39,755 bases of DNA. Origin: an uncultured Pelagibacteraceae bacterium (GTDB taxonomy: Bacteria; Pseudomonadota; Alphaproteobacteria; Pelagibacterales; Pelagibacteraceae). The notes beneath the pieces are model-generated. The model saw only the letters and a list, made by a program, of their open reading frames with translations, had not been told where the DNA came from and made no database searches. The stretch's first letter is position 1. Each line of letters starts with the position of its first letter. The stretch is taken from NCBI GenBank assembly GCA_902625035.1, contig CACNZK010000011.1:1-39755 (forward strand), written 5' to 3'. Both the position numbers and the translations under genes were made by a program. Shown piece after piece: positions 8,312 to 16,442 of the stretch.

Positions 8312-8341
8312 AAAAAGTAAACTATTTAATAGAAACTAAGG

Positions 8342-8347
8342 TATAAG
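8342..8347 (+). promoter_or_regulatory. -10-like box before a 46-aa ORF
   Basis: TATAAG is followed by 6 nt and then the ATG at 8354, the same geometry as at 5676-5688 and 8296-8308. No recognisable -35 and no Shine-Dalgarno sequence. Confidence 0.35.
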
Positions 8348-8353
8348 TATTTA

Positions 8354-8494
8354 ATGAATATATTTGTAATTTGGTTGGTAATGGTTACCGCGTGGAACTT
8401 TGGATATCCACAAGCTAGTCCTTTGGAAGATGTAATTGTAGCTGTTATTCTATCTTTATTTAATATTTATTTAAAAAAATATCTCAAATTCTAA
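8354..8494 (+). CDS. Small membrane protein, 46 aa
   Basis: An ORF from ATG 8354 to TAA 8492-8494, beginning MNIFVIWLVMVTAWNFGYPQ and ending IYLKKYLKF. Two hydrophobic segments are separated by a short polar turn (PQASPLEDV), and the C-terminus is basic, as expected for a two-helix hairpin in the inner membrane. It fills the gap between divergent ybgC and the end of the convergent DUF3047 gene, stopping one base before it. No family recognised. The exact fit into the gap and a -10 box 6 nt upstream argue that it is real. Confidence 0.55.
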   Translation: MNIFVIWLVMVTAWNFGYPQASPLEDVIVAVILSLFNIYLKKYLKF

Positions 8495-9145
8495 TTATTG
8501 AGATGAAAAATATATATTTTGAAAATAAGCTATAGATTTCATTTTAGAATTGTCAGTATCAGACATAATAGCAAGTCCATCAAGCTCATTGACATCTAGA
8601 TCGTGTAACCTTTTAAAATCCTCCTTAACATTAGCTTTAACTGTTACCCATTCATTTAAATTATCTTTTGTGCTAGCTAAAACATTATCTATCGATTTTT
8701 TTGTATATGGGCTTGGAAAATTAGCTCCAACTTCATTATTACTTGAGAAAACATAATTAATGGCTCTGTTTGATAGAGGTGTAGCTCCAGTTTTTTTAAT
8801 TACAAAAACTCTTGCAGCATAATCATGCCCTTTTTTAGTATTTTCTTTGATACCTGACAGATCTTTCTCGATTTTCCATGTTATATTTATGAATGGGGTC
8901 TTATCCAAGTCTATCTTGATCTCTTTTCCAAGACCAGAGGCAGCATTATCAGCAATTGATTTCAAATAATTTCCGTCATCATTTGATCCGACGGTGTAAA
9001 TTGTTTTATTGTCAGCTCCTCTAACCTTTCTAACTTGAAGTTCTGCGAGCTCTGACTCGGTAAAATCAAAGACTTGTAATTCATCTGCTGAAGACAAGTT
9101 AATAGATAAAATCGTGATGATTAAAATATTTAATAAAATTTTCAT
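8495..9145 (-). CDS. DUF3047 family exported protein
   Basis: A 216-aa protein with an N-terminal signal peptide (MKILLNILIITILSINLSSA, cleavage near ADE). The mature part has the pattern I associate with DUF3047: an early strand containing YTVGSNDDGNYLKSIADNAA, then the PFINITWKIEK segment, YAARVFVI, and NYVFSS..., with a late DGLAIMSDTDNS and AYFQNIYFS end. The fold is probably a beta-sandwich that binds a carbohydrate or lipid outside the inner membrane, but the function is unknown. It is not obviously linked to its neighbours and runs convergently to the 46-aa ORF. Confidence 0.75.
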   Translation of the reverse strand: MKILLNILIITILSINLSSADELQVFDFTESELAELQVRKVRGADNKTIYTVGSNDDGNYLKSIADNAASGLGKEIKIDLDKTPFINITWKIEKDLSGIKENTKKGHDYAARVFVIKKTGATPLSNRAINYVFSSNNEVGANFPSPYTKKSIDNVLASTKDNLNEWVTVKANVKEDFKRLHDLDVNELDGLAIMSDTDNSKMKSIAYFQNIYFSSQ

Positions 9146-9216
9146 ATAAAATTAAAAAAAATTCTTAATACATTATTTAGACAAATTTTAAACATTCAAA
9201 ATTCAATATTCAGTTC

Positions 9217-9222
9217 TATATA
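9217..9222 (+). promoter_or_regulatory. -10-like box before a 45-aa ORF
   Basis: TATATA is followed by 6 nt and then the ATG at 9229 (an overlapping TATAAA at 9219-9224 would leave 4 nt). This is the same close -10 to ATG spacing as at three other starts between 5.6 and 9.2 kb. The upstream -35 (ATTCAA or TTCAAA near 9194-9200) is weak. Confidence 0.35.
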
Positions 9223-9228
9223 AATAAT

Positions 9229-9366
9229 ATGAAGACAATATCTGCTTTTATACTCTTAATTTACTGGTCTATAATGATTTTTGCACCAGTTATGTCTAAA
9301 GACATTAAATTTAGTAGAGCTAAAATTAATAATATCAAAATAGTTGAGCAAAAACCTAGAAGTTAA
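9229..9366 (+). CDS. Small exported or membrane-anchored protein, 45 aa
   Basis: An ORF from ATG 9229 to TAA 9364-9366: MKTISAFILLIYWSIMIFAP, then VMSKDIKFSRAKINN and a basic end KPRS. The first 23 residues look like a signal peptide or anchor and the remaining 22 residues are polar and basic. It lies between the divergent DUF3047 gene and the convergent SDR gene, overlapping the SDR stop by 4 nt. No family recognised. Chance ORFs of this length are common in AT-rich DNA, so support rests on the hydrophobic leader and the snug placement. Confidence 0.45.
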   Translation: MKTISAFILLIYWSIMIFAPVMSKDIKFSRAKINNIKIVEQKPRS

Positions 9367-10115
9367 TAAGTCGAACGACCACCACTAATATCAAAGACTG
9401 CCGCAGTTGAAAAAGTGTTTTCCTCAGACGATAGCCAACAAATTAATGAGGTAAACTCTTCAACCTCTAAAAATCGACCTCTAGGCACTTTTGATAGCAT
9501 TCTTTGGACATGTTCTTTGGTCATTTGATCTAAAATTCTAGTTTTTGCTCCTGCTGGAGTTACTGCATTTACAGCTATATTCTTATCTGCAAGCTCTTTA
9601 CCTAATGATTTTGTTAAACCTATTGCGCCTGCTTTTCCAACGCTATAAGCACTGGCATTGGCATTTCCATCTTTTCCAGCTACTGAGGCCACATTAACAA
9701 TTCTTCCATAATTATTCTTAATCATATTTGGCACTATCGACCTGCAACAATTAAAAGTTCCCATTAAATTAATCTCTACTACTTTTTTCCACATTTCTAT
9801 GTCGTACTCCCATAATGTAGCCGTGGGGCCTGTTATTCCAGCATTATTTATTAAAATGTCAATGTTTGAGTTTTTTGTAATTTCATTTACTGTTTTATCA
9901 ACTTCCCCATAATTAGATACATCTACAACATGGGAACTTAAATTAGGATTTTTTAAATCTTTAATAGCTTTCTCAGTAGCCTTAGGGTCGTTATCCCATA
10001 TTATCACACTAGCACCAGACTCTAAAAGCCTTTTAGAAATATCAAATCCAAATCCTTGGGCGCCCCCAGTTACGATTGCAGTTCTGTTTTTAAAATCAAA
10101 ACTAATTTTTTTCAT
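9363..10115 (-). CDS. SDR family NAD(P)-dependent oxidoreductase (FabG-like)
   Basis: A classical short-chain dehydrogenase of 250 aa. Motifs: TGGAQGFG cofactor loop (16-23), NNAG (90-93), catalytic Ser144, Tyr157 and Lys161 in YSVGK. Asp41 at the end of the second strand (IIWDND) predicts preference for NAD over NADP. It is the last gene of a minus-strand run dctP-dctQ-dctM-NCS1 permease-SDR, with only 4 nt between it and the permease, so it probably oxidises or reduces whatever the transporters import, for example a hydroxy acid. The true substrate cannot be read from the sequence; a fatty-acid-synthesis FabG role is unlikely because no fab genes are nearby. Confidence 0.85.
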   Translation of the reverse strand: MKKISFDFKNRTAIVTGGAQGFGFDISKRLLESGASVIIWDNDPKATEKAIKDLKNPNLSSHVVDVSNYGEVDKTVNEITKNSNIDILINNAGITGPTATLWEYDIEMWKKVVEINLMGTFNCCRSIVPNMIKNNYGRIVNVASVAGKDGNANASAYSVGKAGAIGLTKSLGKELADKNIAVNAVTPAGAKTRILDQMTKEHVQRMLSKVPRGRFLEVEEFTSLICWLSSEENTFSTAAVFDISGGRSTY

Positions 10116-10119
10116 TGTT

Positions 10120-11577
10120 TTATTCTCTGGCTAATAAATAATAAGTAAAAGCAGCTATAGCAGCTCCTATAATCCATGAAAATGATTGAAGAAACATCAA
10201 ATTAGCATTCCAAATTGTTGAAGCAGAAAAAATAAAACCTATAATTACAGAATAAACTGCTTTTATATGCCAACCCCCGCTATAATAATAAATTCCATTA
10301 TTCTCTAAAGAATATATGTCTTTATTATTTATTTTACTCTTTTGAATAAAATAAAAGTCAGTGATCATAATTCCAAAGATTGGTCCAAAAAAAGCTCCAA
10401 AAGTATCAATGAAAGATAAGGCTCCAACTTGACTTAAAAATGTTAACCAAAATATTCCTATTATGAAACCTAGAATTGAAATTATTGCACCCGCACTTCT
10501 TATAGACAGAGAGAAAGGTAAAAAATTTATTAAAGTGTATTGAGATGGAATAAAATTAACTATTAAATTTGTTGAAGCAGAAGCAATAATTATAAAAATT
10601 ATAGCTAAAACAACTAGAAATAAATTATCTAATTTTCCGATAATATCTGTTGGATTGGTTAATATTCTGTTTAAATTTTCTGGATCTTGCTTCAAAAAAG
10701 CATCCATGCCAGAAACAATAAATAGCGCAAAAAAAGAAAAGATTAATAAATTTAAAATTAAGCTAAAGTTTCCTTTTTTAAGCTGACTTTCATCTTTAAC
10801 ATATCTAGAAAAATCACCGAAACTCAAAATTACAACTGAGAAATAAGCAAAGACTGTACTAGTGACTGTTATTAATGGCCCGAAATTTTTTTTATCAAGA
10901 AAATTTTCAGTATTTAAAATATTTATAAAAGCTTGGGAAGTAAATTTAACATCATTAAGCAAAACTGATAAAAAAAACAATAACATCCCAAAATAAACAG
11001 CACTAGCCGAAAAAATAATAATTCTCTTATTCACTTTCATTCCGGCACTAAATAAAAATCCTTGCAAAATTATTGCAATAGTAATTGAAGTCCAATCAAT
11101 TAAATTCATTCCTAGAAAGAATGTCAAAAATATTTCTTTATCAAGGATTGTGGGTTCTGTTGAAAAAATTGCTATTCTTATTAAATAACTAAATGCTTTT
11201 GATAAAAAATATGTTTGAATACCAAATAAAAAAACACCAACAAAAAATCTAATCAGTCCGAAGTATTTTGCACCAATAACACCTAATGATGATCTAAGCA
11301 AAACAATAAAAGGTAATCCGTTTTTTTGAGATGGTTTTCCTATCCAATTTGAAAAAATACAAATTAATAGTGTTCCCAGTATTGTTCCAAAGAATACAAT
11401 AAAAGTATTAATATCGTAAATTAGATAAAGAGATACGATCAACGAAAAGCCAATAACACTTTGTATGTTTATGCCCCAAAAGCAAAATAAAACTTTCCAA
11501 TCCCAATTTTTATCAATAGGATTTACTGAAACTAAATCCCAATTAGTAAGATTTTTTTTTTTATTTTGAGGACTCAC
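10120..11577 (-). CDS. NCS1-family nucleobase/cation symporter-like permease
   Basis: A 485-aa integral membrane protein with about 12 predicted helices. The N-terminus (NWDLVSVNPIDKNWDWKVLF) followed by helices containing WGINIQSVIGFSL and GLPFIVLLRSSLGVIGAKY matches the cytosine/purine/uracil/thiamine/allantoin permease family (NCS1, LeuT fold), which symports ring compounds with Na+ or H+. Start codon is GTG at 11577; no in-frame ATG lies nearby. It is 25 nt downstream of dctM and 4 nt upstream of the SDR gene. A second transporter of another superfamily inside a TRAP operon is unusual. The substrate is unknown. Confidence 0.85.
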   Translation of the reverse strand: MSPQNKKKNLTNWDLVSVNPIDKNWDWKVLFCFWGINIQSVIGFSLIVSLYLIYDINTFIVFFGTILGTLLICIFSNWIGKPSQKNGLPFIVLLRSSLGVIGAKYFGLIRFFVGVFLFGIQTYFLSKAFSYLIRIAIFSTEPTILDKEIFLTFFLGMNLIDWTSITIAIILQGFLFSAGMKVNKRIIIFSASAVYFGMLLFFLSVLLNDVKFTSQAFINILNTENFLDKKNFGPLITVTSTVFAYFSVVILSFGDFSRYVKDESQLKKGNFSLILNLLIFSFFALFIVSGMDAFLKQDPENLNRILTNPTDIIGKLDNLFLVVLAIIFIIIASASTNLIVNFIPSQYTLINFLPFSLSIRSAGAIISILGFIIGIFWLTFLSQVGALSFIDTFGAFFGPIFGIMITDFYFIQKSKINNKDIYSLENNGIYYYSGGWHIKAVYSVIIGFIFSASTIWNANLMFLQSFSWIIGAAIAAFTYYLLARE

Positions 11578-11602
11578 TCAAACAATATAAAACTTTAACT
11601 TT

Positions 11603-12937
11603 CTACTGTCCATATAAGAGAGTTGGTAACCATAAAGCAATTTTTGGAAATATAATTATCAAAATTAACCCAAAAATCTGTAAGACCATAAACTGCATCA
11701 TTCCATAGTAAATATCTTTTAAATCCCATTCTGGTACTACTCCTTTTAAAAAATATGCGGATAATGCGACTGGAGGTGAAAGCCAGGCGGTTTGTAAATT
11801 TACGGCCACTAGGATAGCAAACCAAGTTAAATTAAATCCTAATGCCTCAATCAATGGTAATATAATTGGAACGATAATCATTACTATAGGTACCCATTCT
11901 AAAGGCCATCCTAACAAAAATATCATTACCATAACCATTGCTAGAATTAGATATTTGTTCATTTCAAGACCTAATAAAAATTCAGTTAATAAAGTTGGTG
12001 TGCCTAGTCTAGCGAAAACAGCACCAAAAAAATTTGAAGCTGCAACTAAAACCATTATCAATGCAGTTATCTCAAGTGTTTTAACTAATGCCTCTTGCAG
12101 TTTTGAAAGGGTCAATTTTTTATATGCTAATGAGAGAAGTAAAGCACCCATAGCTCCACATCCTGCTGCTTCAGTCGGCGTTGCAAAACCAAATAAAATA
12201 CTTCCTAATGCCGCAAATACTAAAGCTGCTGGTGGAACTAAGCCTAAGAAAAATTCAATCCACACATCTTTCATGCTTGCAGCTCTCATATCTTCAGGTA
12301 TCACTGGTCCTAATTTTGGATTAATCATACATCTGATTGTTGTGTAGCCAGCGTATAAACTTGCAAGTAAAATTCCCGGTATGATTGCAGCAGCAAATAA
12401 ATCTATTACTGGAATTTCCATTATAGGTCCCATAACAACTAACATAATACTTGGTGGAATTAATATTCCTAAAGTTCCTCCAGCTGTGATTGTTCCAGCT
12501 GCAAGTCTCACATCATAACCAGATCTATTCATAGATTTTGCAGCCATAATTCCAAGAATTGTTACTGAAGCGCCAACAATTCCTGTTGCAGCAGCAAATA
12601 TTACAGAAACAAATAAAACTGCGTAATACAAAGATCCTTTAACTTTTGCCAGCATCATTTGGAACGCTGAAAATAATCTTTCCATTAATCCAGCTTGTTC
12701 CATCATAATTCCCATAAAGACAAAGAGTGGAACGGCGGCAAGTGTCTGCTCTGTCATTACCATAGAAAACTGGAGCGTCATTAAATAAAAAACTAGTTTT
12801 CCAAATCCTAAATAACCAAATACGAAACCTAAGAAAATTAATGTAAATGAAATCGGGAAACCTACAAATATTGCAAATAGCATTACTCCAACCAGAATAA
12901 AACCTAAGATGGCTGGGTCTATAAACTCAGCTATCAT
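11603..12937 (-). CDS. dctM: TRAP transporter large permease subunit (DctM type)
   Basis: A 444-aa membrane protein with about 12 helices that forms the ion-coupled translocation channel of a tripartite ATP-independent periplasmic transporter. Family marks are the repeated helical hairpins, e.g. TGIVGASVTILGIMAAKSM followed by AAGTITAGGTLGILIPPSI, and FATPTEAAGCGAMGALL in the second half. The sequence resembles the mannitol/chloroaromatic and 2-oxoacid-type subgroup. Its ATG overlaps the dctQ stop by 4 nt, indicating translational coupling. It is Na+-driven in characterised homologues, which suits a marine bacterium. Confidence 0.93.
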   Translation of the reverse strand: MIAEFIDPAILGFILVGVMLFAIFVGFPISFTLIFLGFVFGYLGFGKLVFYLMTLQFSMVMTEQTLAAVPLFVFMGIMMEQAGLMERLFSAFQMMLAKVKGSLYYAVLFVSVIFAAATGIVGASVTILGIMAAKSMNRSGYDVRLAAGTITAGGTLGILIPPSIMLVVMGPIMEIPVIDLFAAAIIPGILLASLYAGYTTIRCMINPKLGPVIPEDMRAASMKDVWIEFFLGLVPPAALVFAALGSILFGFATPTEAAGCGAMGALLLSLAYKKLTLSKLQEALVKTLEITALIMVLVAASNFFGAVFARLGTPTLLTEFLLGLEMNKYLILAMVMVMIFLLGWPLEWVPIVMIIVPIILPLIEALGFNLTWFAILVAVNLQTAWLSPPVALSAYFLKGVVPEWDLKDIYYGMMQFMVLQIFGLILIIIFPKIALWLPTLLYGQ

Positions 12938-13548
12938 TTAATTTCTCCAGGCCACTCACCTTTTTTTGCTGCCCAATAACTTTTAAGTAACTCAGAAACT
13001 CCTTGAATTAGTAAAAATATTATACCAATGAGTAAGCAAGTTTTGATTGGCCACATGTAAGGCATCCATGTGGTATCCATACCTCTTTCACCTCTTTGAA
13101 TTGACTCTCCCACATATCCAACTGTCATATAAAGAAAAACAATTAAACCTGGAAAATAAAATAATAAGTATAACCAAAAATCTATTAAACCTTGATTTTT
13201 AGTTTTAAAATTTCTGTATAAAAAATCTGCTCTTATATGAACTCCCCTTGAAAGAGCATAACCAGCACCTAACATAAAAAGTGCTCCATATAAAAAACGA
13301 CTTATGTCATAAGCCCAAATTGTCGGTGCTAAAAATAATTTTCTTGCAAGAACTTCATAAGTCATTGCAAAAATTAATGGCATCAATATCCAACAAACTA
13401 TATTACCAATCCATTTACTAAATTTATCAATACCTGTGATAGATTTAGCCATCCACAATGGCATATCGTCAGGCATTTTTCCCAAACCGCCTCGCCTTTC
13501 GGCAATCATTTCATCTGATATATCTAGTTTATCTGGTTCTTCTGCCAT
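12934..13548 (-). CDS. dctQ: TRAP transporter small permease subunit (DctQ type)
   Basis: A 204-aa, four-helix subunit that pairs with DctM. A soluble N-terminal segment of about 40 residues (EEPDKLDISDEMIAERRGG) is followed by helices beginning at WIGNIVCWILMPLIFAMTYEV. The motif ARKLF..PTIWAYDISRFLYGALFMLGAGYAL and the later HIRADFLY are typical of DctQ. It lies between dctP and dctM. A strong hairpin terminator precedes it (13562-13596), so only part of the dctP transcripts should continue into it. Confidence 0.92.
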   Translation of the reverse strand: MAEEPDKLDISDEMIAERRGGLGKMPDDMPLWMAKSITGIDKFSKWIGNIVCWILMPLIFAMTYEVLARKLFLAPTIWAYDISRFLYGALFMLGAGYALSRGVHIRADFLYRNFKTKNQGLIDFWLYLLFYFPGLIVFLYMTVGYVGESIQRGERGMDTTWMPYMWPIKTCLLIGIIFLLIQGVSELLKSYWAAKKGEWPGEIK

Positions 13549-13561
13549 AAAATTTATGTAT

Positions 13562-13596
13562 AAAAAACTAAAGCGGACTGTAAAAGTCCGCTTTAG
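13562..13596 (-). terminator. Intrinsic terminator between dctP and dctQ
   Basis: Perfect 12-bp stem CTAAAGCGGACT / AGTCCGCTTTAG (13568-13579 with 13585-13596), a 5-nt loop, and six consecutive T residues on the transcribed (minus) strand immediately after (13567-13562). It lies inside the dctPQM operon, 22 nt after the dctP stop and 13 nt before dctQ starts, so it should act as a partial terminator, leaving dctP mRNA in excess over dctQM. Confidence 0.8.
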
Positions 13597-13618
13597 TTAA
13601 ATCAAGAATAATTACTGA

Positions 13619-14713
13619 TTACTTTAATGTTGCTGCGTGAGCCATTCCTAGCTTCGCATTTGACATTTGAGCACCACTCCAGAATGGTACAGCTATGTCA
13701 GCAAAATTCTTCATTGAAGTATAAACTTCGTTAAAGAATTTATTATCTTTAGCATTCTTATTTAAAGAAGCCTTTGCAGCAGCCATATATTCTGTGAAAT
13801 AATCTGAAGGAGTGTCCTCCAAAATTACTCCATGTTTAGTAGTTAACTCTTTCAAAGCTTTACCATTCTCATAGATTCTGTAACTTAAAGATTTTGCTAA
13901 TGATGCATTAGCAGCTACTTCAAGTGACTTTTTCTCATGAGCAGTCATAGCATTATAAGTTTTTCCAGTTATATAAAAGTCAGCATTTACGACTACTTGG
14001 TGTAAACCTTGTAAGTAATAGTGCTTTAATACTTTTTGGAAACCAAATGTTAAATCTGGTTTTGGACAACACCATTCAGCAGCATCGATAGTTCCTGCTT
14101 CAAGAGCTGGCAAAATATCTCCACCACCCATCGCAACAGATGCTATACCAATATCTTTATAAGTTTGTCCTGGAATTCCTGGAGGAGTTCTGAACTTATA
14201 TTTTCTAAAGTCAGCCATATCTTTAATTGGTTTTGGAAACCAACCTAAGGCTTCAGGGCCAACTGGTTGAATCATAAATCCTTTTATGTCTCTTCCCATT
14301 TCTTTCCATAGTTGGTCATATAATTCTTTACCACCACCATATTGAAACCATGATAAGAACGCGATATTGTCGATACCAACTCCACCACCAGCTACCGGAG
14401 AACCGAATAACATAGCAGCAGGATGGTCACCTGACCAATAATGTGTCCAAGCAAATCCGCAATCAATTAAACCCTTATCTACAGCATCTAGAGTTTCTTT
14501 AACTCCAACAACCGCACCAGCAGGTAAAATTTCAAACTTTAATGAACCACTTGTTAAAGTTGTTACTGTGTCAGTGAAGTCTTTTAACATTTTGACCTCA
14601 TCAGCCTTAGTGTTAAGAACTGTCTGACATTTTAGTGTTTTTGCAGCATTAGCATTTGATATGAAACCAAGTACCAAAACAGATGCAAATAACATTGAAA
14701 TGATTTTTTTCAT
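13619..14713 (-). CDS. dctP: TRAP transporter periplasmic substrate-binding protein (DctP/TakP type)
   Basis: A 364-aa high-affinity solute receptor in the periplasm. The signal peptide ends at ANA (residues 21-23: MKKIISMLFASVLVLGFISN then ANA). The TRAP SBP signature is visible: RTPPGIPGQTYKDIG with Arg175, the residue that normally pairs with a substrate carboxylate, and DAAEWCCPKPDLTFGFQKVL, like the EW.GP segment of 2-oxoacid-binding TakP proteins. The substrate is therefore probably a small organic acid, possibly a sulfonate given the other genes in the window. A good Shine-Dalgarno AGAAGG (14726-14721) sits 7 nt before the ATG, which, with the terminator downstream, suggests high expression. 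Confidence 0.93.
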   Translation of the reverse strand: MKKIISMLFASVLVLGFISNANAAKTLKCQTVLNTKADEVKMLKDFTDTVTTLTSGSLKFEILPAGAVVGVKETLDAVDKGLIDCGFAWTHYWSGDHPAAMLFGSPVAGGGVGIDNIAFLSWFQYGGGKELYDQLWKEMGRDIKGFMIQPVGPEALGWFPKPIKDMADFRKYKFRTPPGIPGQTYKDIGIASVAMGGGDILPALEAGTIDAAEWCCPKPDLTFGFQKVLKHYYLQGLHQVVVNADFYITGKTYNAMTAHEKKSLEVAANASLAKSLSYRIYENGKALKELTTKHGVILEDTPSDYFTEYMAAAKASLNKNAKDNKFFNEVYTSMKNFADIAVPFWSGAQMSNAKLGMAHAATLK

Positions 14714-14730
14714 TATTTTTCCTTCTCGTT

Positions 14731-14744
14731 AGTTAAATTTAACT
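14731..14744. promoter_or_regulatory. Perfect 14-bp palindrome in the dctP / GMC divergent promoter region
   Basis: AGTTAAATTTAACT is its own reverse complement and lies 17 nt upstream of dctP in the 130-bp region between the divergent dctP and GMC oxidoreductase genes. It could be an operator controlling dctPQM, but palindromes of A and T are frequent in such DNA. Confidence 0.35.
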
Positions 14745-14746
14745 GC

Positions 14747-14754
14747 TGTATACA
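14747..14754. promoter_or_regulatory. TGTATACA palindrome, possible GntR-type half-sites or a -10 box
   Basis: TGTATACA resembles the core of operators bound by FCD-class GntR regulators, which often govern TRAP transporters. It could equally be the minus-strand -10 (TATACA) of dctP. No regulator gene is adjacent. Confidence 0.3.
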
Positions 14755-14846
14755 ATCAGAAAAACAAACCTCACACAAGTGACAATTGATTAATATGAGT
14801 GTAAAGAAGATCAATAAAGGGATATAAAAAACTTATTCAACTTGTG

Positions 14847-16442
14847 ATGGAAAATTTTGATTTTGTAATTATTGGTGCTGGATCTGCTGGATGTGTTCTT
14901 GCGAATAGACTTTCCGAAAATCCAAAAAATAAAGTTTTGTTAATTGAGGCTGGTGGAAAAGATAATTATCCATGGATACATATTCCAGTTGGATATTTTA
15001 AAACAATGCATAATCCATCTGTTGATTGGTGTTACAAAACTGAACCCGATGAGACAATGAACAATCGCTCAATTCGTTATCCTAGAGGAAAAACTTTAGG
15101 AGGAAGCTCTGCTATAAATGGCTTACTGTATATTAGAGGTCAAAGTAGAGATTATGATGTTTGGCGTCAATTAGGTAACACTGGTTGGGGTTGGGACGAT
15201 GTACTTCCTTATTTTATAAAAGCAGAAAACCAAGAGCGTGGAAAAGATAATTATCATGGTGTTGGTGGACCTTTATCTGTATCTGATCAAAGAATTCAAT
15301 TACCACTTCTAAATGAATTTCAAAATGCAGCAGAGGAATTTGGTATTCCAAAAACTAAAGACTTTAATACTGGAAACAATCATGGTTGTGGATATTTTCA
15401 AGTTACAGAAAAAGACGGTTTTCGATGTAGTACTGCTGTCGGTTACTTAAACCCAATTAAAAATCGAAATAATCTAAAAATTATTACAAATGCGCATGTT
15501 AAAAAAATCAATTTTGAAAATAAAACTGCTAAAAATGTTGAATATTGGCAAGAAAATGAGCTAAGAAAAGTTTCAGCTGATAAAGAAATAATTCTTTCTT
15601 CAGGATCTATTGGTTCACCACAAATTTTACAAACTTCCGGAATTGGTAATTCAAAAAAATTAAAAGATTTAGGAATAGATATGGTGCATGACTTGAAGGG
15701 AGTTGGAGAAAACCTACAAGATCACTTAATGTTTAGACCTATATATAAAGTGCACGGTCTTAAATCTTTAAACAAAAAAATTAACAGTTTGTTTGGGAAA
15801 CTAATGATTGGACTTGAGTATGTTTTTAATAGAAGTGGACCAATGACAATGGGTGCAAGTCAAATGTGTATGTTTGCTAAAAGCGATCCATCATTAGAAT
15901 TACCTGATTTACAGTGGCATGTTCAACCAATGAGTATGGATACTTTAGGAGCAACAAAAAATCACGACTTTCACGCTTTTACTCCTACAGTATCTAACAT
16001 AAGACCAACAAGTAGAGGTCATGTGAATGTTGTAGATAAAGATTCTAGAATTTATGCAAAAGTTAAACTTAACTATCTTTCAACTGAGCATGATCGTATG
16101 GTTGCTGCAAAAGGTTTAAAACTTACAAGAAAAATTGTAATGGAATCTGAAACATTTAAAAAATACAAACCAGAAGAATATAGACCTGGTATTGATATTA
16201 ACGATGATGAAGAACTTGTTAAAGCTGGCTCTAATTATACGCAAACTATTTTTCACCCTGTTGGTACATGTAAAATGGGGCAAGATGATATGGCGGTCGT
16301 AGATGAAACACTTAAAGTAAAAGGTATAAATAACCTTAGAGTGATTGATGCTTCAATAATGCCAAATATAACTTCGGGTAATACTAATGCACCTACAATA
16401 ATGATTGCAGAAAAAGGTGCTGATATGATACTTAGAAGTTAA
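14847..16442 (+). CDS. GMC family FAD-dependent alcohol/choline dehydrogenase-like oxidoreductase
   Basis: A 531-aa flavoprotein oxidising an alcohol group. The N-terminal Rossmann motif GAGSAG (10-15) leads into the GMC signature RYPRGKTLGGSSAINGLLYIRG, then SSGSIGSPQILQTSGIG (second signature). The C-terminal active site carries NYTQTIFHPVGTCKMG (catalytic His) and NITSGNTNAPTIMIAEKGAD (catalytic Asn). A GTG three bases upstream is also in frame, but the ATG at 14847 gives the conserved start. It is divergent from dctP, so it may oxidise the imported compound. GMC enzymes include choline dehydrogenase and isethionate dehydrogenase; xsc at 21.5 kb makes isethionate to sulfoacetaldehyde an attractive but unproven role. 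Its stop overlaps terC by one base. Confidence 0.92.
   Translation: MENFDFVIIGAGSAGCVLANRLSENPKNKVLLIEAGGKDNYPWIHIPVGYFKTMHNPSVDWCYKTEPDETMNNRSIRYPRGKTLGGSSAINGLLYIRGQSRDYDVWRQLGNTGWGWDDVLPYFIKAENQERGKDNYHGVGGPLSVSDQRIQLPLLNEFQNAAEEFGIPKTKDFNTGNNHGCGYFQVTEKDGFRCSTAVGYLNPIKNRNNLKIITNAHVKKINFENKTAKNVEYWQENELRKVSADKEIILSSGSIGSPQILQTSGIGNSKKLKDLGIDMVHDLKGVGENLQDHLMFRPIYKVHGLKSLNKKINSLFGKLMIGLEYVFNRSGPMTMGASQMCMFAKSDPSLELPDLQWHVQPMSMDTLGATKNHDFHAFTPTVSNIRPTSRGHVNVVDKDSRIYAKVKLNYLSTEHDRMVAAKGLKLTRKIVMESETFKKYKPEEYRPGIDINDDEELVKAGSNYTQTIFHPVGTCKMGQDDMAVVDETLKVKGINNLRVIDASIMPNITSGNTNAPTIMIAEKGADMILRS

Noticed and set aside
11955..12347. 130-aa plus-strand frame inside dctM
   Set aside because: Antisense shadow of a well-supported TRAP permease gene; no family features.
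14844..14846. GTG start of the GMC oxidoreductase
   Set aside because: The ATG immediately after it gives the expected N-terminus just ahead of the FAD motif.
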